DNA of 64,000 nt from Incurvaria masculella (taxonomy: Eukaryota; Arthropoda; Insecta; Lepidoptera; Incurvariidae). Location: the NCBI GenBank assembly GCA_946894095.1, contig OX335645.2:19739001-19803000 (forward strand). Reading direction: 5' to 3'. The position numbers and the translations under genes are program-made. Below, one piece after another: positions 56,001 to 64,000 of the stretch; within the stretch, counting starts at the first letter, position 1; each line of letters begins with the position of its first letter. Under the pieces are notes generated by a model, which saw nothing but the letters and a program-made list of their open reading frames with translations, had not been told where the DNA came from and did no database searches.

Positions 56001-59000
56001 GTTCCTTCCATACTGTCCACACAAAGTGACGTGTTTGATCATACTTTGACGTTGATTTTGATTTTTTGTCCTTTTGTGCACTCGGCCCTTAATGTGGGAG
56101 AGTCTATGTTTGATATACTTCTAGGAATACTCTAAAAATAGATTGCATGGATGAGAATATTTTTGAACTCTATATTTTTTTGAAATTGTCGCAGGAAAAA
56201 CATATTTGCACGACGGTAGATTTTAGGAAAGCAGTCAGTCTCCTAAGTAAAGTTGTAAGATGAGTTATTTTTACATCTTTACATATCTATGTTTTAGGAA
56301 ACTTACAAATAATATGAATGTATGCATGCTATTGAAAGATTTTGACTGAGTTTTTGGCATTTGATAACATGTTTCGTGATGTTTGGTCCTTTCGTTTGGA
56401 TTTTGTTTGTGTTGGAGTTTTGTTTGGTCCTTGTCTTACGGACACATGCGTCGGTTAGGTTACGTTTTTTTTACTACAGCGAATCGGACTGCGATATAAC
56501 GATGTTAAAAATATCCTGTTAAAGTATCTTATCGACTTACAAGGTTTCTAAAAAACCGGCCAAGTGCGAGTCGGACTCACACACGAAGGGTTCCGTACCA
56601 TCGTACAATATTTAAAAAAACCCGTTTTTTGTGTGAGATTTTTTTTACTTTTAATTTTACCTATTTGTCGTTATAACGGCAAAATAAATACACACTCTGT
56701 GAAAATTTCAGCCGGCTACCTATTACTTTTAATGAGATACAGCCCTGTGATGGACGAACGGACGGACGGACAATGGAGGCTTAGAAATAGGATTCCGTTG
56801 GCACCCTTTGGTTACGGAACCCTAACGTGTGTGTGTTATTTCCTTTTCTAAACGAAGTGAAGCTTTTATAGGTATATTTTTGGTTTTCAGTGTTACAAGA
56901 AGCAGTTTGAGAAACTGCTGGCGCGTGCAGATGTGAAGGCCAAGCTGGCTGCATACGCTGACTTGTTTAGGGCACTCTCGAAGAATTCTGGCGCTAACAT
57001 CAACACGCCGACCACTTTCAGGCAGCTGCTGGGAGCGGTTCTTGGAAATGTATGTTCCACCTTCAGCGCAAATTAATCTCGCCAAGGTCAAGGCTAAAGA
57101 CAAGAAATTACAAAATAATATGGTGGAGGGTCTAATTTTTCTAGTTTGAAGTTTGCCTAAATTGAAGGCCTATTGATAATCAGACCATTAAAAACCTATT
57201 ACGAACATCGCTGGGGAAATTACACGTCAACGTCCGAACGACATCTACCGATTCGCACCGTTCACAGTATACATCAAGGTATACATGAAGTAATGCATAC
57301 CTACAATCACGCTGCTTCCCCGAAGGGTAGGCAGTCGCTTCCTCTACATAAATGAAACTTTCATACATGTTCTACGATTTCGGGCGCTACGTTACCTTAC
57401 CTTTACGAAACATAAAATCTGGCCGTGATAAGTTTCCACTCGCTTCTCCTACTAATACATTTTTATAAAGGCTTAACTAAAAAAAGTTGTCGGTATTTTT
57501 ACATTTTACATAGATCAAAGAACAATTTCAGCAGATATTTAACCGATCTTTCCCTTTACTTCCGCAAATAATGCCTCAGCTTCTGTATGTAGGTACCTGC
57601 GAATAACTCGTTTTTTTTTCTCTAGCAAAACTACGGAGTCGACCCTCCGGCCTGGTTCAAGGAGAACTTACCAAAGATAGAAGAACTGAGAAAACTTACC
57701 TTCAATCTATTCTTTTATAACGACGAACTCACCAGGACTTACGCCGGTAATCATTAGGAATAATCCTAATTTGAATACGAGAAACCCTGATTTAATTTTA
57801 TATCTCAATTAATTTTAGATAGACCGACAGATTTCGCTGATACGTCTATATCAAGTTTATTGTGTTTTAAATATTTATCGAGTCTCTTTTTGATCTGATT
57901 CGCATGAATTCGCGCAGATGAAATCACTAGGTGCTTGTCCACGACGTTATTTGAGATAAAATGCTTTCAATGGTTTAGCTTGGTTGAATATGGGTCAGCT
58001 ACATTAAGTCGTCGCGGAGGCTGTGGTTGTGTACACGCCCTGTAGCCTAGGTACATTTTAGTGGTCATTCAAGATCTTGAAGGTCTCTATAAGGTCTCAG
58101 CTTTAGCGTTGCTCTCAAAGTGCCTAACCCTAGTGCTCGATTTTTGGTATTCTGGTATCGATCGTAGCGCCACACGGAATTAACAGTTTGAGGTATTTAA
58201 AAAAACCGGTCAAGTGCGAGTCGGACTCGAACACGAAGGGTTCCGTGCCATTCATATCGTACAAGATTTACCAAAAAAAAAAACACGTTTTTTGTATGGT
58301 AATTTTAATTTTGTTTTATTTTACCTATTTGTTGTTATAGCAGCAAAATAAATACTAATTCTGTGAAAAATTTAGCTTCCTACCTATTATGGTTCATGAG
58401 ATACAGCCCAGTGACAGAAGGACGAACGGACGGACGGACGGACAGCGGAGGCTTAGTAATAGGGTTCAGTTTTCACCCTTTGGGTACGGAACCCTAATTA
58501 TGGGGAGTGCGATTTTTTTAAGTCGTACAATAAAATTCAGACTACAATTCAGGTTAATGGCACTATATGTATATGACTAGGGCCATTGCTCAACAATTTT
58601 TTGGAGGAGGCTGCGTCGGTAGCGGCTGGGAAGGAGGCTTCCCCGCGCATGCGCATCCTATCGGCGCACGGCACCACTGTGGCGTCCCTAATGGCCGCCG
58701 CGCGCGTCTTCACCAGCCCGCACCAGCCCCAATACGGCGCCGCCTTCTCGCTCGAGCTGAGGAGGAACATCAAAGACGGGGCTCTCTACGTCGCTGTGAG
58801 TACGGTCACTTTGATGAGGTCCACATGTAGCAGGATGTTATCACAAATCACAACCATGAGTCAAAGGCGTTACTTTGGAATTTTTAAATTGGTTTGATTA
58901 GAAAATTGGTAGCATAGCTTCTTACAAAGCTAAGCAGAGGAAATACGGGTTTGTGATTACGAATATTTACATCAATATTATCAAGTTTATCAACATTTAC

Positions 59001-59732
59001 AGTTTTCATCAGTGAAAAAAAGAGCGTTTTTTTCTATAAATACCTTTTTGCTAAGAAAACATTTCACTTCAATGACTCAGTGAAAAACCGCCTCCGGATT
59101 ATTTCGATTTTTCTCCCCACTATTACTAAAAAAAACATTCCGAAGATTCGAGAACCTCCTCCTTTTTTTTAAGTCGGTAAAAAGTAAAGACTTAAGAAAG
59201 CCTTTGCGTAGGAAAATTCTAAGAAACTTTTCCGCAGTGAGTTGAATAGTCAATTCTGCCACTATTCTATCTGTGGTTTTGTGCAGAAACTAATGTTTAA
59301 TCTAGAGAAGGAAAGGAGTACAATGGAGATAATAACCTTGGAACCTAACAACTCATACTTCATACTTGAACAACATAACCGATCTGCAGCTATATCAATA
59401 AGAAAAGATACCTTTTCAATTGCCTCGACGTCTGCTGTATTGTACATATAATCACTTATCGCAGGCGGACTTTCCACCAGAACGGAGGGCTTTCGTCTTT
59501 ATTATTCCTGTCATCCCCCTTTATCTTCTTATTCTATGACCACATCATGTGTTGTCGCTGTCAGCCGGTGTACTGGGTGGGTGGCGACGCCGGGCAGCGG
59601 CGTGACGCTGCGAAGGTGCTGCGGGTGGCGGGCTGCGGGAGCGGCGCGCTGTGCCCGCTGAAGACCTTCGTGCAACTCACGAAGACGCTTGTGCTCAAGC
59701 CGGCTGACGAAGCTGCCATGTGTCCACGCTAA
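53046..59732 (+). CDS. Histidine acid phosphatase, secreted, seven exons, ~376 aa; active site degenerate
   Basis: Histidine phosphatase clade 2, prostatic/venom acid phosphatase type. Exons: 53046-53153, 54011-54121, 55329-55577, 56891-57049, 57626-57746, 58581-58795 and 59565-59732. Residues 1-20 (MRAAVVAVGLALLLAAGAAA) are a signal peptide. IIRHGDRVPEPYE (37-49) holds the catalytic His40 and both Args; GKQRAYATGTYLRSRY, DVDRTKMTALAALAAMYPP and LPWQPIPYT follow. Two expected residues differ: the Arg before DVDRT is Ser106, and the HD motif is HG (H279-G280). The C-terminal Cys pattern (GCGSGALCPLKTF ... MC) is kept and no membrane anchor follows, so secretion is likely. The exon 3 end is uncertain: the donor at 55578 (GTGATA) is weak, and the frame stops at 55592. 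The start is the only ATG giving a signal peptide in frame. Confidence 0.88.
54225..54300 (-). repeat. ACCCGGTTTCACCAC repeat fragment
   Basis: ACACCCGGTTTCACCACCCC and CCCCAAAGTTACCTTTTGGT are the reverse complement of the GTAACCGAAAGGTAACTTT...GTGGTGAAACCGGGCGT core of the tandem array at 62614. It lies in acid phosphatase intron 2. Confidence 0.65.
54640..55125. repeat. GACCCGGCTTCGCACGGGT-type dispersed repeat
   Basis: Starts GCGACCCGACCCGGCTTCGC and contains TTCATGAAAATCGGTCATAG. It then holds degenerate repeats of GGAGCTTCTAAATTTCC / AACTTCATAGGATCACC / TAATCTGAAGATTGC. Related sequence is at 55632-55812 and 61561-61720. The GAAAATCGGT(C) tails are typical of widespread arthropod transposon 3' regions. 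Confidence 0.6.
55135..55292. mobile_element. 158-bp MITE, Harbinger-like, TAA target duplication (copy 1)
   Basis: Ends GGGCCGAGTGCACGAAA and (reverse complement) GCCCCGATTGCACGAAA form imperfect inverted repeats. TAA flanks both sides (55132-55134 and 55293-55295). A 3-bp TWA duplication with GGGC-type ends fits the PIF/Harbinger superfamily. It ends 36 bp before acid phosphatase exon 3. Confidence 0.8.
55632..55812 (+). repeat. ACTAGCTGAGATACCCGGAGC dispersed repeat
   Basis: Shares ACTAGCTGAG(A/G)TACCCGG with 61564-61583, and TAATCTGAAGATTGCCTGA and TCGGTCCAGTCGTTTTGG with the family at 54640. It ends TATATAGATAGACA. Confidence 0.6.
55928..56088. mobile_element. 161-bp MITE, Harbinger-like, TTA target duplication (copy 2)
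   Basis: Same family as 55135-55292, inserted in the opposite orientation, with TTA on both sides (55925-55927 and 56089-56091). Internal blocks such as GGCTGAGTTAATCAATGTTC, AAAGTGACGTGTTTGATCAT and TTTGACGTTGATTTTGATTT correspond. Confidence 0.8.
56556..56825 (+). mobile_element. family A repeat in acid phosphatase intron 3
   Basis: Standard orientation and landmarks. The hairpin loop variant is TTGGCACCC (shared with the 34008 copy) rather than TTTTCACCC. It ends 65 bp before the exon 4 acceptor. Confidence 0.85.
58206..58497 (+). mobile_element. family A repeat in acid phosphatase intron 5
   Basis: Standard orientation and landmarks, preceded by an A run. It ends 83 bp before the exon 6 acceptor. 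Confidence 0.85.
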
Positions 59733-59783
59733 ACATTTAAGGGCATGATAATACCTGATTGCATTCAATTCCATAAGGACGTA

Positions 59784-59789
59784 AATAAA
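59784..59789 (+). terminator. AATAAA polyadenylation signal, acid phosphatase
   Basis: AATAAA about 50 bp after the stop codon; a short 3' UTR is likely. Confidence 0.6.
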
Positions 59790-60119
59790 ACCATATTTTA
59801 TTATTTTTAAAATAACTACTACTTAGTTCGGAATTTCAAAAAGACGAAAGATGCATTTATGGTCTAGCTATATTATTTATTTATTCATTTTAACAGCGCG
59901 CTGCGCGCGCATGCTAGGTCTGTGATTTTAACATATATTGAAATGACGTACAGTCTCAGTTGAAAAAAATAACAAGATTACAGGAGTACAAGTTACATGA
60001 ATCATGAATCCTGCAGGGGGCAATATCAAAGCACAGATTACTAGTATGAAATAAGCGAAACAGACAGTGGCAACACAATCCCTGTATGAAGATAAAAATA
60101 AATTTGATTGTACAAGAAC

Positions 60120-60460
60120 CCGAACTAGGCAAAGCCTGTCTTTCGTGGCACCAGATTTATATATATGTTTAGAATTATATTATGCACAGAATAATTATAC
60201 AGATCTATTTGAAACCTATAAATAACATTAAATATCTGACGGATATATTCTGTGTTCAGACTTTTTTTATGAAAATGTATCAACATTTGTGGAATTTGAG
60301 AACACAAAGCACCAGAGACTTACAGGTATGTCTTTAAATTATAGCTAGACTATCAATCTTCATATTAACTTTTTTGATTATCGAAATTCGCTGTGGTTAT
60401 TTTTAAATATAATAAAATGTGGTTTTACTTACTACAAACTGAACGCAATCCGCACTAAGT
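60120..60460. repeat. family D repeat, uninterrupted copy
   Basis: TTTGAGAACACAAAGCACCAGA, TTTAAATTATAGCTAGAC, ATTATCGAAATTCGCTGTGG, TTTTTAAATATAATAAAATG and CAAACTGAACGCAATCCG are contiguous here. They form the empty-site counterpart of 15845-16690. Confidence 0.7.
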
Positions 60461-62610
60461 TCTTCAATAATTGACCTTCGATGTAATGGATTGGTCATTT
60501 GTCACTCGTGCATTTTTTTTTATGTAACGCTAAAAGTGTATTGTTTTGTAGGTAAGTCATTGCCATGCCGAGGACAAAACCACTGTATCAAAAATTTACC
60601 AATAAAAATATCAAAATTTCATATATGACGAATATTAGTAGCTGGAATTTGTACATCTTACTTATTTTAGGCACAGAATAATAAGATTTAAGTAATTTGT
60701 TAATAATAATAAAACATACACAAAACCAAACTTATTTAGTAGTTGGAATAAAATACAGCTATATTCAAGTTCGCTACTGTATTTTATTGTATAATCTAGA
60801 GACGTCAACAAATCGGTTTTCTCTGCTTATTTTGCTAAGGTAATAGTTTTCTTAAGGCGCTAGGACTAGCCAACTACTCGCGCCATACAAATACACCTTT
60901 TAACAAATGTAATAATATGTAGTGAAACGCTTCAGCAAATCCAAATAGAACTCCAGACTGATAATGGATTGTAAATATTTTTTGGTTCCATCATTTATTT
61001 AAATAATAATCAATAATAAAAAAGTTTATTTTTCTCATTAGAAATCTGAAAGTAATTCGATTTCTAGATATAAGCAAAAACAGCATATATGCATAAACAA
61101 AAAATTCCATTTGCTTTTAGATTTCTATATTTAGTCAAAACAGTTCGGAAATGGACACCGTTTCCGCAATGTATTTTGTATAGAAAAAGGAAACATACAT
61201 TAACGAAAATAGGTTGACTTCTAATCGTCAGACTTAGTTAGTTAACTTGGGGTGCCTCGTCTAACTTTGCGATTTGGCTAGTACCAGGCCCTTAATATTT
61301 GTATGTGCAAGTGGAAGTTGTATTTTAGTAGGATATGTTTTTGTAGAACAGGAGGATTAAAGGTATTTATAAAATAAATGTTTTAAAGTCGTTCTTCTTA
61401 TTTCTGTTTTGCGTCCACAACCTGAAAACAACTATATAACTTTCACTCTAACGTTTTTTTTAATCACTATAACTATCCTAAGGCATTGACTTTGGAAAGA
61501 TAATTAAATGAACGGCTATTTTAATATTAATAATTTAGCGATAAATGTATAAACATAAAGTTACTAGCTGAGGTACCCGGCTCCGCTCGGGTCAATGTCG
61601 TTTTGAACGAATGTCGCGCTGAATGAAAAGTTACCTGAAAGTTTGCTGTTTCAAAAGGCTAGTCGACACTACTTTACTAATAGATTAGATAATGCGTTTA
61701 ATTTGATCAAAATCGGTTGAGTCGATGTTGCATGATTGAATAAGAAACATCCAAATATTACCATTCATAAATTCAGTGGAAGGAATGTACATGAAACAAC
61801 ATGAAACCCTTGATTGTAAAACATTAGGGGAAGTTTTCTTAACGCATTTGCGTCCGGGATGATACTGCACTGGAAATGCTTCATTGACATGGATGGAAAA
61901 TACGGTCATTTTACATTGCTGCTTCGCCATCTTCCATTCAGTGCAACGGTTGGTAACTAAAGGGGGATTGACCCTACCACATAGTTAGTAAGAACAGGCA
62001 TGTAGATATAGAAAATGTAGGGGGGGGGGGTCAGGGGTGTTCATAACACAACCAGATGAAAGAGCGAGCGAAGCGAGCGCAAAATTGTTCGATAGCAATA
62101 CAGCTTGTAAGATAATGTTCATTTATATAATTACCAGCAGCTCGACACATTGACAGAAAACATTTTTTTGCAGGTAAGTGTTTTTGGTAAGTGTTTTTCA
62201 GGTAATTTGCAAGGCACCTTTTGTGAAATGTCACGCGGTACGAACGAATATGAGGCTGTATGTTGCAGCCATTTCTTCTTAAAATTAATTGGATAACTAT
62301 TTTTTGGGCGTTAATTGATGAGGATAATAATGGATGTATTGACATTAGTGCTAGGCCAGTGATGCGATCTTGTCCGGCTCGGCTTGGATATAAGGTACCC
62401 CGCGAAATCACTTGGTTAAAAAATAAGTATACCTAATTGCGAGGCTAGCAAAAGAGGCGAGGTTATCGGGGGGTACATTTGAAGATGTTTAGATTAATAT
62501 AACTTATTAAAACTTCGTTGCGTTAAAGATATATGAATTCACTTATCCCTCTTACTGTTTACTTCTTAATTCTGCGCTCCTTTCGTAAGGCAGCAAGCCC
62601 TAAGGGCGGG
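60461..62610. other. intergenic DNA with repeat fragments
   Basis: 61561-61720 holds the ACTAGCTGAGGTACCCGG repeat. 61865-61990 has a diverged minus-strand SINE (GACATGGATGGAAAATACGG, GGATTGACCCTACCACATAG). 62010-62100 has a G run and GAGCGAGCGAAGCGAGCGC, a simple repeat. A 126-codon minus-strand frame at 62031-62411 spans these repeats and is not taken as a gene. Confidence 0.45.
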
Positions 62611-62613
62611 GGT

Positions 62614-63175
62614 ATATGGTGTAACCGAAAGGTAACTTTAGGATTGTTGTAACTTGAAGTGGTGAAACCGGGCGTAAGACGACCGTCCAACTAATAGTGT
62701 TACTTTCTCATTTATTATATTAGCATGGATGAAAACATTATCTAAAGCGATATTTCGACGCCTCACTGATCGATAGGTAACTTGCGGTCACATTGCAGAT
62801 TTATATGGTGTAACCGAAAGATAACTTTAGGATTTTTGCAACTTGAGGTGGTGAAAACGGGCGTAACAGCAGTCCAACTAATAGAGTTACTATGACATGT
62901 ATTATGTTAGCATGGATGAAAACATTCTTCAAACCGATATTTCGACGCCTCGCTGATCGATAGGTAACTATCGGTCACAATGCAGATTTATATGGTGTAA
63001 CCGAAAGATAACTTTGGGATTTTTGTAACTTGAACCTTAGATGAAACAGAAACTTGAACTGGTGAAACCGGGCGTAAGAGCCGTCCAACTAATAGCGTTA
63101 CTTACACATTTATTATATGAGCATGGATGAAAACATTTTCACTAAACCGATATTTCGACGCCTCGCTGATGGCAT
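62614..63175 (+). repeat. three-copy ~188-bp tandem repeat
   Basis: Units start at ATATGGTGTAACCGAAAG (about 62614, 62803 and 62990). They contain GTGGTGAAACCGGGCGTAA, GTCCAACTAATAG(T/A/C)GTTAC, AGCATGGATGAAAACATT and CGATATTTCGACGCCTC. Unit 3 has a ~25-bp internal duplication (ACTTGAACCTTAGATGAAAC then AGAAACTTGAACTGG). The core also exists as a lone inverted fragment at 54225-54300. Confidence 0.88.
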
Positions 63176-64000
63176 TTTTCCAAATTAATAAATTACGAAC
63201 TGACACCAATTCCATCTTTAAGACCAAATCAATACATTTTACGGTTTTCAATTCACCAAATATATGATCACTACGGATAAACTAATGAAATATCCTTTAT
63301 AAATTCAATTATTTTTGCAAATTACCAAAATTCAATGCGACCTTTGTTGTTGTTATGAAAATAATTGACAGCAGTTCTGTCAAACTATACGTCATATTCC
63401 ATGTATATAGCCAGTAATAATATATGTAATTTTTTTAGTATTGACATTTTCATACAAAAATATCATCAAAATTTCCGGCTTTTTCGGTAGATTTTTCTAA
63501 ATTTTTCTTACCTGGTCCTGACAATAACAAACACAACAAAAAAATAATTATCCAATTCGGTGCAGTCGTTCGGTAGTTATGGAATTACATACACTTGGGG
63601 GGTTTGATTTTTATTAATATAGATAGATAATGTCCATGGATAATGAATAAACAACAAAACAATACTTGAAGCCTCCTGAATATGTAAATTGAGTCCATGA
63701 CAATCTTTCATCAATGGTAATCCCAAGATATATAATACTTGGAATTTCTTTCAAAATCGGCGCTTACAATGTTTTAATACTACACTGAGTATTTATGTCC
63801 AGTGAAAATATAATTGATAATAAAACGAACTTACCTGCAAGTGAAGTTCGATTGAAATTATATTTCTCGCCTCGTCCTCAATATTGCAATAATGTACTAT
63901 TTATTTATTTTATGTCTGCCTACAGAACCAATACGGTGAAAACACCTAAATAAGTAAATAAATAAATAAATAATTAAATAAATGAGAAAAAAAAAACACA
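63176..64000. other. AT-rich end of window
   Basis: Includes a transposon-tail-like segment at about 63555-63630 (GGTGCAGTCGTTCGGTAGTT ... TATAGATAGATAATG). The window ends in an (AAAT)n microsatellite at about 63950-63985. No gene seen. Confidence 0.45.

Noticed and set aside
58206..58497. Helitron assignment for family A, from its 3' hairpin followed by CTAA (fits CTRR)
   Set aside because: The 5' end does not show a consistent TC start, insertion is in A/T runs rather than between A and T with no duplication, and the hairpin sits at the very end instead of about 10 bp inside. Class left open.
62031..62411. 126-codon minus-strand frame as a gene
   Set aside because: It crosses the GAGCGAGCGAAGCGAGCGC simple repeat and other repetitive words; the product has no recognisable domain.
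62614..63175. CRISPR-like array
   Set aside because: Units are about 188 bp long without separate repeats and spacers, and the DNA is animal; it is a tandem repeat.

Overview
This is a window of insect nuclear DNA, most probably from a moth or butterfly. The AT-rich background, split genes with GT-AG introns, AATAAA polyadenylation signals, TTAGG-like repeats and dense short interspersed elements fit Lepidoptera. So does a ~300-bp repeat that starts CCGGCCAAGTGCGAGTCGG and ends in a GGTACGGAACCCTAA hairpin (called family A here). The species is not identifiable from sequence alone.

Three protein-coding genes can be assembled with good support. (1) ATG4, the cysteine protease that processes Atg8/LC3 in autophagy, lies on the + strand at 21272-29128, with nine exons coding 376 aa. 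(2) A membrane-anchored PP2C-family phosphatase like PPM1L lies on the - strand at 35540-37388, with two coding exons and 470 aa. (3) A secreted histidine acid phosphatase of the prostatic/venom acid phosphatase type lies on the + strand at 53046-59732, with seven exons and about 376 aa. It keeps the RHGDR nucleophile motif, but two other active-site residues appear to be replaced (an Arg by Ser, and the HD Asp by Gly). The three genes are not functionally linked; they are ordinary chromosomal neighbours separated by transposon-rich DNA.

Region by region: 1-21 kb has no recognised host gene. It holds SINEs, MITEs, a minisatellite, a mariner transposase fossil, a tRNA-like cloverleaf and a complex inverted/tandem repeat that ends about 180 bp before the ATG4 start. 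21-29 kb is ATG4, with a TTAA-flanked MITE in intron 1 and an unexplained open frame in intron 7. 29.5-33 kb is a decayed non-LTR retrotransposon, itself interrupted by an element with long inverted ends, followed by a third, decayed TTAA MITE. 35-37.5 kb is the PP2C gene. 40.9-46.9 kb is a structurally complete LTR element: two 1010-bp LTRs with one observed difference, TG...CA ends, a 4-bp CTGT target duplication and about 4 kb of non-coding, internally repetitive DNA. 47-52.7 kb is mostly non-coding. 52.7-59.8 kb is the acid phosphatase gene, whose introns carry two Harbinger-like MITEs and two family A copies. 60-64 kb is non-coding with a 3-copy ~188-bp tandem repeat.

The observations most worth following are the probable loss of acid phosphatase active-site residues, the coding-free LTR element, and family A, for which one nested copy with a paralogous empty site and one copy with a flipped terminal hairpin loop can be read directly from the window.
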